Below are positions 44,243-55,235 of a stretch of 64,000 bases of DNA, piece after piece. Where the stretch lies: NCBI GenBank assembly GCA_036172665.1, contig CM069872.1, positions 54,856,101 to 54,920,100 of the forward strand. The letters run 5' to 3'. Origin of the DNA: Prosopocoilus inquinatus. Its lineage: Eukaryota > Arthropoda > Insecta > Coleoptera > Lucanidae. The position numbers and the translations under genes were made by a program. Position 1 is the first letter of the stretch; each line of letters begins with the position of its first letter. The notes under the pieces are model-generated. The model was not told the origin of the DNA. It searched no databases and saw only the letters and a list, made by a program, of their open reading frames with translations.

Positions 44243-44353
44243 AAAGAAGACAGAGACACACACAGAGAGACACACAGAAACAGACACACAGAGAGAGATA
44301 CACAGAGAGAGATACACAGAGAGAAAGAGACACAGAGAGAGAGAGGGAGAAAA
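44243..44353. repeat. CA/GA-rich microsatellite
   Basis: About 110 bp of mixed (CA)n and (GA)n with GATACACAGAGAGA subrepeats. The minus-strand ORFs rich in Ser, Val, Cys and Leu at 44130-44413 are translations of this tract. Confidence 0.95.
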
Positions 44354-46415
44354 GTTCAATCCACTGTTACGGTTTGGGTTTGGAAAACCGCTTTTCTGTA
44401 TACCAACTTTCAAATCGCATGAATTTATTCTTGATCTCTTTGCAGAATATTAAGAAAAAATAGTGTTTGGCAAAACGTTTCATGCCGTGACTGTCACGTC
44501 TGCTTTTATTGCATTAAAAATAATTTTTCTTTTACCATCTTCTCTTTACCATCCCGTCACAAGATTTAATCGAATTCTTATAACGCAAATGGTCTCACGG
44601 TCTGTTTTATTATCGGGCAATTTTTATGCGTTCGTTTAAAAACATGTCCCTAGCAAAGTCGGCGTTTCTTTAACTGCCTTAAATAAAAACAACCGTCCAG
44701 AGTTTCTATTTTTAGATGTAATCGCCTAAGTTTTTGCAATCGCCTGTAGGCGCAGTTCATATTTCCTGCGCGAATGACCAAATTATTTAGTCTACGCCGC
44801 CGGACGGTCACAAAATTCCGCCGACTCCATTTTTTCGTGCGTGACTAGTTCAGGAGAATTACGGTCTTCGCCAGAGTCAGTTGCTATTTCGACGGAGAGA
44901 TTAAGTTGCGTTCACACACGACCTTTAACGCCGCGCGGGGTCTTCTTTACGTCATCATATGCGCGGATGGTTCCCGCTGACGTCACGATATTTTTAACGC
45001 TGTCGGGCCTTCTTTATGTCATCTAGATACGCGGTTGGTTCCTGCTGATATCGCCATGTTTACGATTAATGCTTTAGTGGACGATCACGATTGAAGATTA
45101 TGTTTCGAATATGTCGAATAAAGTTCTTTTTAGCAAATACCTGTCGTTCGCGAAACGTGACTTGCCTCATTTTTGTTTGTGCAAATAAATCAAGGATTCT
45201 GTTTTAGTTTGTTTTTTTTTTTTTTTTGTTCGTAAAGAATGTGACGTTTTTGAAAACCGTAACCGTCGGGCGTAATTTTAATCAATGCCGGGTGGGGGGA
45301 GGGGGGTGGCACAATAAGCAGTTTTCAACTGTGGAAATCGCTGTGAAAAACCGGACACAATGGTTTTATCCGCAATGAAGTAAGCCGGGGCCGGCCAGGA
45401 ATTAGTTTTATCTCGGGCCGAATCGATAGAGTTCGAAGAGTGTAGCATCTGCGGGAATGCGCCGGAAGCAGACGGATGTTTACAGTCGCATTGTTGCACA
45501 TACAATAGCCCGGCCCCCGGACTCCCCCCCGCCCGCTGCCCTGCTGTTGCTCTCTCTCCCGATGATACAACAAAAACAATCTCATCGCAGACGGTAATCG
45601 GAGGTCTCCTAAAATAACACGGACGTTATTTTTTTTTCTTTTTTTTGCGTCCCCCATTTTATAACGGTGCACGTAAATATTGACATATTCGTGAGTCGCG
45701 GGGGCGGGAGACCGGGGCCGGTCGGCGTGGCGAGATTTCTCGAATTTGATTCGACGAGTTAAGTTAAGTTAACAGCAGCGAGCGGCAGCTTCTTTAAGTA
45801 TGACAAGTCGACAGATGGCGCGTTCTTAACTCTTAACCCGGAATTCGGCCATTCTCATTCGACTCGCGTCCCCGCTTTGTTTCAACCGATCGCGCCCTTT
45901 TTACGGCCGTTACCACGCGACGTCCATACACATGCCCCTTCTTAAACCGCGCCGACCCCATAGAAATTCATACGGGATGAGAAGAGAAGCGAGGCAGGTC
46001 GCCTCTTATTAACAGCGGATAATAAATCTGGAAAGGAGTTGAGGATGCAATAGAATGCATGAGGAGGGCATGAGCTGAGCAGCCAGGGGGTGCACAGGTG
46101 CGGCGAGCTTCATTTCATCCCCAAACTACATACTCTTCTACGGCGCGAGGACGTCAAGACTAAAAAGCTTCGGAATAAGAAGTAAATAAATTCACTTTGT
46201 ATACGAAAAAAAAAGAAATATTACCTAACCTACCTACCCTCCTCCCGCTCGGAATAAACAACAAGGTTTGTATGATGATGTACGTGAGGGGTTAAGTCCT
46301 CTTGCATTTGTTTTGGCGGCGGCGACGCCGTGAAGCTTGCCAAAATAAATAGTTAATTAATTGGTGCAATTTCTGCAGTGCGGAAAATTTGTGCCGTCGC
46401 TCGGCGCGCGAAATT
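44354..46415. other. Mostly single-copy DNA with GC-rich portions
   Basis: A diverged duplication of about 70 bp (TTAACGCCGCGCGGGGTCTT and TTAACGCTGTCGGGCCTTCT) lies at about 44926-45060. T-runs occur near 45213-45227. AGATGGCGC, a CTCF-like core, is at 45813-45821. The 115-codon minus-strand ORF at 45325-45672 has no recognisable domain. Confidence 0.4.
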
Positions 46416-46420
46416 TGGCA

Positions 46421-46968
46421 GCGGCGAGTGCGTTTATTTGGGGGGGTTTGGGAGAGTGCTCCTCGTTTTTGGGATGGATCGCCGCCAGGAGTTGCGTCAC
46501 AATGCGATAAAATTCAAAACGCCACTACGAACCACTTAACAATCATCTCAGCGCTTTCAACCCACGCTTATTAAGAGAAAAAAAAATTAATGCACTCTAG
46601 AAGTCTTTAAGAATTAAGAAACAGTTAAGAGAGATTTTGGCTGGAGAAATTCAACCCTGTGAACCCTTTGAAATGCGTAATAAAAATTAAAAGAAAAGAA
46701 AATTAGAAGTTCAAGGTCATCCAAAGAGTAATCCCCATTTTTTTCTTTTTTTAGAGATACGCGTAGATATTTTTCTCGAAAATGACTTGTTTTTTTTTTT
46801 ACCTCTGATGTATGAGATCGATCAAAACAAAACAATAACGCTTACGCACAGTCTGGATCAGAAATTATATCGGCGAGTGCGTTTATTTGGGGTGTCTTAA
46901 GGAGAGTTGCGTCACATTGCGATAAAATTCAAAACGCCACTACGAACCACTTAACAATCATCTCAGCG
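46421..46968 (+). repeat. Duplicated host segment bracketing an inserted repeat
   Basis: The segment GGCGAGTGCGTTTATTTGGG...GTTGCGTCACA...GCCACTACGAACCACTTAAC...ATCTCAGCGCTTT occurs at about 46421-46562 and again at 46871-46972. The second copy lacks about 35 bp. Between them lies a copy of the 40.1-40.4 kb arm (46573-46866), with AAAGAGTAATCCCCATTTT and ACCTCTGATGTATGAGATCG. Confidence 0.8.
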
Positions 46969-47476
46969 CTTTTGCGTCTGGTTTAGTCAAATTTTCCTGC
47001 CTGGTTTAGTCAAATCAAATTTAAACTTAAACCTGCCTTAAATCTTTATTTCGATTTAATTGTCTTATAAAATATTGTTCGATCGTCTTTGAATGCATTG
47101 GCGACGCGGGGAACCTTTGTTTCAAAACCTATTCTTCGCTAGATGTCGCAGCCGTCCGACATGGATTGTTATTATTTTTTCCTCTTCGTAGCACCGACCG
47201 GGCTAAGGAGAGGAAAACGGACGCTTTCCTCAGATTTTGCGAGCACGGTACTTACGACTTCCCACAGAAAAAATGCAAGCTCCGAAAGGAACGTGCTTTA
47301 TCTCGACGTGCCCGGCAGTAATTCAAACGCTGAAAGTGTGCGAGGAAGAAAATAAAAAAGCTTCAAGTTCGCATCGCAATTATTCGAAATGAAAAGTTTC
47401 TCTTTTTTTATTTCATAAGCGGAATAATTAATAATTTCTTTCGTACAAAATTCTTACAAAATGGACGCCCTGTATG
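46969..47476. other. Single-copy spacer
   Basis: A 70-codon ORF (47143-47355) has no recognisable domain. The left end of the spacer has a small GCCTGGTTTAGTCAAAT duplication. Nothing else is called. Confidence 0.4.
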
Positions 47477-48857
47477 TACAGGGTGGCCCAACGATGCGTA
47501 TTTCTTCTGTGAGGCTTATGGGAAAAAATTAGGAAAAAAATCTATAAAGGTTTTTATACTAGACAATACGCGGCATATTGTAAAATTATTTTGAACTATA
47601 CAGAATGATCAGAAAAATGGTGGTTCGTGGAAACTTATTTTTTTTTAAATGGAACACCCCGTATATTTTTAGATATTTGGATGTGCCATAGTAAGCTGAT
47701 TACAGCGGTGTAAAGATATATTGATTTTATTGAATAAGTTTCATAAAATAATTTTTTTTTTCTTGAAGAATTTTGCAAAAATTCAGTAAGTTTGAATTTG
47801 AATTTCTGATTAATGAGGTAACACAGACGAACGAAAATCTAACACGATATTCTTAGAACTTTGGCCTTTATGAAAATGTGAACAAAATTAAGATATCATT
47901 TTGCATTATACTGAGCGATCGATACTTACGAAACATTCGGTATCTCATTTTTTTTTTTTTTTTAATGGAATGGCCTACTTTTTATTTCAGAAATGTATAG
48001 CACTTAAATGTAGCTTTCTGCTTATATAAGGTTATATACCTCTATTTTTAATAATTTCGTCACTAGACATTTTCTTTTTATAAGTATGTCAATGGTCGGC
48101 GTTTTATACTACACATCCAGTATTGCTACTTTCTTACCTAAATTCAATCATTCGAAGTCATTTTTCGATCATTTGATTCTACTTTCAAAGATCTCTAATT
48201 GAATACCTCCGCGACAGGATTTATTTTACCAAAAATAATTTAAAAACAGGCCATTGAAATACTTGTAAAAAGAAATTTTTAGTGACGAAATTATTAAAAA
48301 TAAAGATATATAATCTTATATCAGCAGAAAGCTACATTTAAGTGCTATCTATTTCTGAAATAAAAAGTAGGCCGTTCTACTTAAAAAAATTAAGATACCA
48401 AATGTTTCATAAGTATCGATCGCTCGGTATAATGCAAAAAGGTATCTTAATTTTGTTCACATTTTCATAAAGGCCAAAGTCCCAAAAATATCGTGTCAGA
48501 TTTTCGTTCATCTGTGTTATCTCATGAATCAGAAATTCATATTCAAACTGACTGAATTTTTGCAAAATTCTTCAAGCAAAAAAATTATTTCATGAAAGTT
48601 ATTAAATAAAATCAAAATATCTTTATACCGCTGTAATCAGCTTACTGTGGCGCATCCAAATATCTAAAAATATACAGGGTATTCAATTAAAAAAAATTAG
48701 TTTCCACGAACCACCTTTTTTCTGATCACTCTGTATAATTCAAAATAATTTTACAATATGCCGCGTATTGTCTAGTATAAAATTCTTTATAGATTTTTTT
48801 CCTAATTTTTTCCCATAAGCCTCACAGAAGAAATACGCATCGTTGGGCCACCCTGTA
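47477..48857. mobile_element. Long fold-back element, 1377 bp, TA flanks
   Basis: The element spans 47479-48855, starting CAGGGTGGCCCAACGATGCG and ending with its exact inverse. TA lies directly outside each end. The arms are about 610 bp (47479 to about 48095 and about 48249 to 48855); the outer 71 bp appear identical and the rest differs by scattered changes. The loop is about 150 bp. No transposase ORF exists in any frame. TA duplication suggests mobilisation by an IS630/Tc1/mariner-type enzyme. A transcript through it would fold into a very long double-stranded hairpin. Confidence 0.85.
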
Positions 48858-49060
48858 CAAGAACTAAGAATTTTTGCATTGTTTTAGACCCCCCCCCCCT
48901 CCCAAGGAAATTAAAGCTTGCCTCCTTCGACCTCTCTACTTGACTTTTTGATTTTGGACAAATCGCAAATTTTCTTCTTAATGTTCGATCTTATCCTGTT
49001 TCTGGTCAATTTTTATTTATTTTTTTTTGTAATTTTTAATGTTTTGTTTTTTTTGCCTGG
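48858..49060. other. Spacer with C-run
   Basis: The tract contains a C-run at 48891-48901 and T-rich sequence. No gene is seen. Confidence 0.4.
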
Positions 49061-50610
49061 GTTAGGCTCGAAGCTCGCTTTTGAATTTTCAGTTTTTCGT
49101 TCGGGTTAAGTTCACCTGGACAGCTGTTTGGGTCCCAATTTGGGCTTCACCAACAGAAAATTTTGTTCAGTCGGGTTCGGTTGACCTTGAGATTGGCCTG
49201 GGCGGTGTAAGTTTAATTGATTTCTTCATCTTCAATTCTTTCTTCGTTTTTCAAAGCTTGCTGGGAGTCGGCTGGATTGCAGTGGGACATCCGGACTGCA
49301 AGAGCTTCACGTGGGCAGCTATTTGGCTCCCAATTTGAGACTCAATCAGCAGAAAATTGGGTTCAGTCGGGTTCGATTGTCCTTGAGATTGACCCAGGGT
49401 GTAACTTCAATTGATTTCTTGTCTTCGTTTTTGAAAATTTGCTGCAAATCAGCTAGATTGCAGTGGGTGTCTAAAAGAGTGTCACCTGGATAGCTATTTC
49501 GGCCCCAATTTGGAGCTGCTTCATCAGCGCAGAAGATAATCGATTCATTTATATTTTGCGTTTCGTTTCGTTTACGGTTGACTTTACTTAAAACAGATCG
49601 CTTTCTATTTCTTTTTTACATTTAATTCATTTAATACGTTAATTAGATGGAAAATAATCGAGTTGAGTTGGTTTGACCTTGAATTTTGTTTTCTTCTTTG
49701 AACTCCAGGTTCGTTTAGTTTCCTTTTTTTTTTTGAAATTTTGTTCAGTTTGTCTCTATCCGTTTATTTTTTAATCCTTGCTTTCTTGAGTTAGGTTGAT
49801 GAGTTCGGTGACTAGGGGGGCTTTTTTTCTAATTTCTCGCTTTTAATTTTAAATATTTTATTTTGTCCGTTCGGGTTACAATTGCTCGGGCTGACCTCGA
49901 GATCGCTTTTACTTAACTGCTCTTGCTTTCTATTTTTTTTTTTTTACTTTTACTAATTTCTTCAATATTTTCTTTCTATTTAGATTGAATGGAATTAGAC
50001 CTAAAGCTTGTAGATTGCAGCGGGGCCTTGAAGAATCCCCTGCACAGCGCTATTTCCGCTCTAATTGGGGCCTCATCAACAGAAGAGTAGCTCCAGAAAA
50101 TCCACCGCAATACGAACGACTCGGCTGCTTGTAAAATGCTTTGAACAGAATTGGGCTTGACTTAAGTTGGGTTGGGTTGACCTTGAAACGGAATTGTTTT
50201 GAACCTCATGTTCGTTTTTGCTTTACCCCCCCCAAACACCCTCTGCGTAGCGCTATTTCGGCCCTAATCAGGGCCTCATCGGCAGAAGAGTAGCTTGAGA
50301 AACTCTAACGCAGTCCGAATGTTTCGCCCGATTTTAAAATGCTTTGAACAGAACTTATTAGGTTTAACTTCAGCTGGATTGGGCTGACCTTGAAACAAAA
50401 TTATTTTGGACATCATATTCATTTTTGCTTTACGCCCTCAAGCATCCCCTGCACACCACTATTTCGGCCCTAATTGGGACCTCATCGGCGGAAGAGTTGT
50501 TCGAGAAACTCCACCGCAATCCGAAGAACTCCCAGATTTCAAAATGCTTTTTAGGCTTGGTTTTAGTTGGATTAGGTTGACCTTGAAACGATTTTCTTCT
50601 TTGGACTTCA
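49061..50610 (+). repeat. Diverged tandem repeat of about 175-205 bp with TGACCTTGA
   Basis: The motif GCTATTTCGGCCCTAAT or a variant recurs near 49122, 49318, 49493, 50049, 50252 and 50458; the last three are 203 and 206 bp apart. Units also carry CATCGGCAGAAGAGTAG and GGTTGACCTTGA. TGACCTTGA occurs at 49182 and 49674 and in most later units. Short ORFs here are repeat read-through. Confidence 0.75.
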
Positions 50611-51600
50611 CGTCCGTTTTCTTTTATTTTTCAATTTTGTTTCCAAATTTTTTGCTCGGTTGAACCGAGATGGATTGACCTTGAAATTTAATCGAGCTTA
50701 ATCTTAATTGACTTTAAATTTCCGAATCTTCAGTATTTTTTTTGACAATTTTAAATTCTTCACGTTTCGCTGCTCGGGTTTAGGGTTGAAGTGGGTCTGC
50801 TTGACCTTGAAATTGTGTCGGCAGGCCATAAGACTTTTCTAAACGGAATTTGGTTTATGGCTGAAGTTGGTCTACTTGAGATTGAAATTATATGTCGGCA
50901 AGCCATGGTTCTTCCCTAAACGAAATTTGCAAGAATTTGCCTGATTTATAACCCAGCCAGCCTCAAGCCTCGTGTGTCCGTTTCGCAATCGTTCCGAATT
51001 CATTCTAAGCCAAACAGAAGATTCTTTGGAATAAAAAACAAAATAATAATAAGCTAAACGGAAGCTTTTTTGAAATGGAAAATAAAATAATAATAAAAAA
51101 TTATAATGGTGATCAAGGTAATAGCGTCCTTGGTGGCTGGCTGGTTCTTCGAGCTGGCACTAAAGCTTAGCTCGACTGCCGTCAAATTTTTTTCCCGCAA
51201 TTTTTGTTTATTCGCTCATTGCATTATTCAAAATACGCCCTGCGTTCCTTGTATCGCTTGATGCAATCGCTTGCCCCAGTCGCAGCGATTCTGCCGATGT
51301 TTTATTATGAAATATGAACCATGTTACATCGAGTTACCTCACTTATTGTTTTTACATTCCAATACTGTTGAAAATTGCCCTTGATTTTACAAGCCCGTGC
51401 TTTAATAATTTTTTTTATTATTTCTCACGGTAAACTCCCAACGTGACAATTTTAATGAAATGTAAAAATGCAGTAATAAGATTAGGGAAAGACCCGGTTT
51501 TACAATGGTTCTAAAATCATTCCGAGCCTTTAAGCTCCGTTTTTTTCTTCCTCTTTTTGTTTTTGGAATTAAAAGGTAGTAATAAGAAAGTCAGTCAAAC
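50611..51600. other. Spacer downstream of the LRR gene
   Basis: The tract has TTGACCTTGAAATT pieces near 50673 and 50799 and a paired GTCGGCAGGCCATAAG/GTCGGCAAGCCATGG duplication (about 50817 and 50893). The rest is AT-rich and without ORFs. Confidence 0.45.
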
Positions 51601-51601
51601 G

Positions 51602-51607
51602 TTTATT
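51602..51607 (-). terminator. Polyadenylation signal AATAAA for the LRR gene
   Basis: On the minus strand AATAAA occurs 49 bases after the TAA stop codon of the LRR gene, the expected place for a canonical poly(A) signal. It is the nearest AATAAA downstream of the stop. Confidence 0.6.
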
Positions 51608-51655
51608 CGCTCTTACATTGAAAGAAATATAAAAATGGGTGTGTGTAAAAAAGAA

Positions 51656-53086
51656 TTAGGGGAAGGCCCCGACAGGTAAAAGAGTCAGATCGATGTTGCT
51701 AGATAAAATAACCGCCCTGAGATAGTCCATGTCGTTCGCGGTGACATCCCAGCCGTTAAGCTGTCCCAGAACTTTTAAATTCGGACAGTGTCCCATAAGC
51801 AATTCCACCGAGGTGACTGTCAGGCCCCTCGCAGACGAAAACCATAACTCTTCGAGACAGTGAAAATCACACTCCGCGCATATTCTGAAGACGTCGCCGT
51901 CCGTCATCGTGACGGCGTCGCCGACGACTACGCGCGTTAAGAAAGGCGCGTTCATCAGGAGGTATCTCAGCACGCTGTTGCTGGTATCGCAGGATAATAG
52001 TTCGACGGAGCGCAAGCTCATGAAGTAATTATCCGGCTGAAGGCAGGTCAGGCTCAGCCTGAAGCACTCGAGCGCCGAAAGGTTCGGAACGTACGGACAA
52101 ATCTCGCCGCTGACGTCGACGTTCGTCCCCTTGATTGAATTCAATTTGAGCGTGTGAACTTTGTTCCCCGACGTCTGCAAGTAGCAAAGAAGATCGCTGA
52201 AATTAGGCCTGGATAGTTTGACACAACTCAGCGATCTCAGCGCGCCTAACTTATTCAAGACGTTCTCCTCGGGCGAATGGAAGTGGATGCTGGACAGATC
52301 CGGACACAAGGCGACGATCGCCTCGAAACTTCTCACGTTCGTGTCGGTATCGTGAATGTACACCAGCTTCGTTCTATACTTCGCGCAGTGCTTCTGGTGG
52401 ATCTTCAAGAGGGCGCTGCCCGTAAACGAGTACACTTTTAGTACGGTCAAATTCGGCAGGCGCAGTATCAACTCGGCCAGGGCCTCGACGGAGTCGCCCT
52501 CTTGACAAATCTCCTTTTTCCCGTACATCCCGATGTGCAGGACCTTCAAGGTATCGCTCTTTAATTTCCTGAGCCCCCCCACGGAGAAACCGCACTCGCC
52601 GGAAATATCGAGCACGCACAGGTTCTGCCAGGTCATCGCCGCTTCCAACACCAGATCGTCGGGGATGTGCGGGATGATCAGCACCTTCAACTTCTTCAAT
52701 TTTCTTAGCAAGTCACCGAGCAGGCAGGTGTGCTCGCGCACCCACACGCCCTTCAAATTCAGATGCTCCAATCCGCCGCACCTGGCGATCAGGGTTTGCA
52801 AGATCTTCTCGTAGTAGGAGTTGGGGAAGACCCCCGTGTCCAATCTTCGGACGTCCTCCCTCAGAAGCACCTGCAGGCAGCTGAACCTCGTCGACGCGTC
52901 CAAGTTCTCGGTGTTCAGGATGAACCTGAGCAGGTCCTGAGTGACTTCGTACGTGGTTTCCGCAAGGTAGGCCTTGACGACCTCGTAGTATCTTCCCTCG
53001 TCGTCGGAGAGTACGTGCATCACTACGTTCGACACGTATTTTACGCAGGCGAAGCTCAGGGAGAGCACCTCGTTTCTCGGCGACAT
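51656..53086 (-). CDS. Leucine-rich-repeat protein, F-box/LRR-like, single exon
   Basis: An intact 476-residue ORF. It is GC-richer than its AT-rich surroundings and is the only long frame in the window without repeat structure. Residues 1-100 look alpha-helical, without a signal peptide or membrane segment. From about residue 105 the protein is built of irregular leucine-rich repeats: LEHLNLKGVW (106-115), LCVLDISGECGF (156-167), LKVLHIG (180-186), LTVLKVYSFTG (213-223), VHTLKLNSIKG (310-320), LRSVELLSCD (358-367), LEELWFSS (411-418) and CPNLKVLGQLNG (434-445). Several repeats carry cysteine, as in the LRR-CC/F-box group. Such proteins usually act as cytoplasmic or nuclear substrate receptors of ubiquitin ligases. 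That role is inferred, because the N-terminus is not a clear F-box. The start is supported by A at -3 and an in-frame TAA six codons upstream. A CTAAATCAG acceptor-like site just upstream leaves room for a 5' UTR intron. Confidence 0.85.
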   Translation of the reverse strand: MSPRNEVLSLSFACVKYVSNVVMHVLSDDEGRYYEVVKAYLAETTYEVTQDLLRFILNTENLDASTRFSCLQVLLREDVRRLDTGVFPNSYYEKILQTLIARCGGLEHLNLKGVWVREHTCLLGDLLRKLKKLKVLIIPHIPDDLVLEAAMTWQNLCVLDISGECGFSVGGLRKLKSDTLKVLHIGMYGKKEICQEGDSVEALAELILRLPNLTVLKVYSFTGSALLKIHQKHCAKYRTKLVYIHDTDTNVRSFEAIVALCPDLSSIHFHSPEENVLNKLGALRSLSCVKLSRPNFSDLLCYLQTSGNKVHTLKLNSIKGTNVDVSGEICPYVPNLSALECFRLSLTCLQPDNYFMSLRSVELLSCDTSNSVLRYLLMNAPFLTRVVVGDAVTMTDGDVFRICAECDFHCLEELWFSSARGLTVTSVELLMGHCPNLKVLGQLNGWDVTANDMDYLRAVILSSNIDLTLLPVGAFP

Positions 53087-53110
53087 GCTCTTCCAGCTGA
53101 TTTAGAAAAA
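53087..53110 (-). other. Possible 3' splice acceptor in the 5' UTR of the LRR gene
   Basis: On the minus strand TTGTTTTTCTAAATCAG precedes CTGGAAGAGC and then the start codon. The pyrimidine tract ending in CAG looks like an intron acceptor 10 bases before the ATG. This would place an upstream non-coding exon, not identified, at higher coordinates. Confidence 0.3.
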
Positions 53111-53296
53111 CAATAACACGCGTACCGCTGACCTTTGAGTGAGGTGTTTATGCTGTATTTAGAATTGGGCAGGGCGCCATGTGCTATTTTCGTATGTGCG
53201 GGGCGGGATTGTCGCAGATAGCGATTTTTTTTTTAATTAAACAAACACAAAGACTGCCCTGTTAAAGGTCACAAAAAATACTCATATTAATTAGAA

Positions 53297-53542
53297 TTAA
53301 TTGTTGAATCGATGAGTGCATAACGATGTGCACTCCAAGTTTACCGTGTTGAGAAAACTACAAAAAACTTTTATTTTAAGTAAGTATTAGTAATTATTGG
53401 CTTCGGGAGGCTTCAGTTATCCTTATCTGAAAGAATTTTAAGCAAATAATTCACTTAAAACAAAAATCTAGAAAGTTATTTGTAGTTTTCTCAACTCAGT
53501 AAACTTGGACTGAACACCGTTATGCACTAATCGACTCAATTG
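53297..53542. mobile_element. Truncated fold-back MITE upstream of the LRR gene
   Basis: The left arm (53297-53381) and right arm (53452-53542) pair through GAGTGCATAACG/CGTTATGCACTA, CCAAGTTTAC/GTAAACTTGG and TTGAGAAAACTACAA/TTGTAGTTTTCTCAA. Beyond the right arm the sequence continues to GGTACCCTCTGTA, which looks like a terminal repeat. No equivalent exists on the left, so the left end is probably lost. It lies about 200 bp upstream of the start codon of the LRR gene. Confidence 0.7.
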
Positions 53543-53990
53543 AGGTACTTAATTTGAGGTACCCTCTGTATTGGGATTTATTAAAAAAAATCTTATGAAT
53601 CTTAAAGGAACTATAAAAACCATTATTAAATAAAAAGTTTATTATGGAAGTCAAGAAGAAAAGGGAATTTAGGCCGTTTTGGTTATTTCAACAAAGATTT
53701 TTAAAAAATCAATTAAAATTAGGCCCAATCTGATTCGAGGTTGACTCAATCCAAGATAGAAATCAAAAAAATAAAATAAATAAAAGGTAAAAGTCAATTA
53801 AACCAATGCGCCTTCTCCTCCCCCTCCCCCCCCCCTCTCCAACTCCAATCCCAAGTTCAACCGAACTCCCGTATTAAAATCAACCTGACGAAGACCCAAC
53901 CATAAACCAAAGAGAAACTTTTGAAAATTTTAACTCGATAAAAAGCTCAAGGTCAACCCGACCGAAGCAAAGACATTTTTAAAATGTAAG
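53543..53990. other. Spacer with TCAAGGTCA-type interspersed repeats
   Basis: AT-rich DNA with CTCAAGGTCAACCCGACC near 53947 and a C-run near 53817-53836. No gene is seen. Confidence 0.4.
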
Positions 53991-53994
53991 AGAA

Positions 53995-55235
53995 AAAATT
54001 GAGATTAAGTTAAATCAATGCCAACGTCTATTCAACTCAATTCTAATAAAAAAAAAGTCAACCCAACTCAATCCAAACAAGAAATTGAATTAAAAATTTA
54101 CAACTGATTTTTTTTTTAATTAATGAATATTAGTCTCTGTTATTGTTAAAGGTCACAAAAAAATCATTGCTTGGATGAATGTCAATATGTTGCAGTGAAA
54201 AATCGTCAACGGTATTGACGGTAGAGATGCTCTTAATAAAAGAATAATAATCATGTTCAAGGTCATCAAAAACTCAACTATTCAACTCAATTCTAATAAA
54301 AAAGAAAAATTAATAAAATATTAAAATCAAAGCTTAGCACAACCGATCTCAAAGTCAAGCCAACCCGATCCAAACAGGAAATGGAATTGAAAATTTGAAA
54401 CTGATTTTTTTTTTTATTAATGAATATTAAGTCCCTGCGACTGTTAAAGGTCACAAAAAAATCATTGCTTGGATGAATGTCAATATGTTGCAGTGAAAAA
54501 TCGTCAACGGTATTGACGGTAGAGATGCTCTTAATAAAAGAATAATAATAATGTTCAAGGTCATCGAAAAAAAAGACAGTCAGTTAAATCAATGTAAACG
54601 TCTATTTAACTCAATTCTAATAAAAAAGAAATTAATAAAACATTAAAATCAAAGCTAAGCAAAACCGATCTCAAAGTCAACCCAACCGAATCCAAACAAG
54701 AAATGGAATCGAAAATTTAAGACTGACTTTTTTTAATTTATTAATGAATGTTAGTCCCTGTGACTGTTAAATAAAGGTCACAAAAGAAATCATTGCTGAG
54801 ATGAATATCAATATGTTGCAGTAAAAATCGTCAACGCTATTCACGGTAGAGATGTTCTTAATAAAAGAATAATAATAATGTTCAAGGTCATCAAAAAAGA
54901 GACAGTCGGTTAAATCAATGTAAACGTCTATTAAACTCAATTATAATAAAAAAAATTAATAAAACATTAAAATCAAAGCTAAGCACAACCGATCTCAAAG
55001 TCAGCCCAACCGAATCCAAACAAGAAATGGAATTGAAAATTTAAGACTGACTTTTTTAAATTTATTAATGAATGTTAGTCCCTGTGACTGTTAAATAAAG
55101 GTCACAAAAGAAATCATTGCTGAGATGAATGTCAATATGTTGCAGTGAAAAATCGTCAACGGTATTGACGGTAGAGAGGCTCTTAATAAAAGAATAATAA
55201 TGATATTCAAGGTCATCAAAGAAAAAGAAAGTCCT
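53995..55235 (+). repeat. Tandem array of about 300-325 bp, four copies
   Basis: TGTTGCAGTGAAAAATCGTC or its variant falls at 54188, 54486, 54814 and 55138, giving periods of 298, 328 and 324 bp. Each unit also has CAACGGTATTGACGGTAGAG, GTTCAAGGTCATCAAA and AACCGATCTCAAAGTCA. Units two and three differ from the first mainly by short insertions. Confidence 0.9.

Noticed and set aside
51485..51545. GACCCGGTTTTACAATGG as a second copy of the Harbinger-like MITE
   Set aside because: Only the first dozen or so bases resemble the MITE end at 34708; no second end or target duplication could be found.
52533..53116. 93- and 128-codon plus-strand ORFs opposite the LRR gene
   Set aside because: They are antisense shadows of the GC-rich LRR coding sequence.
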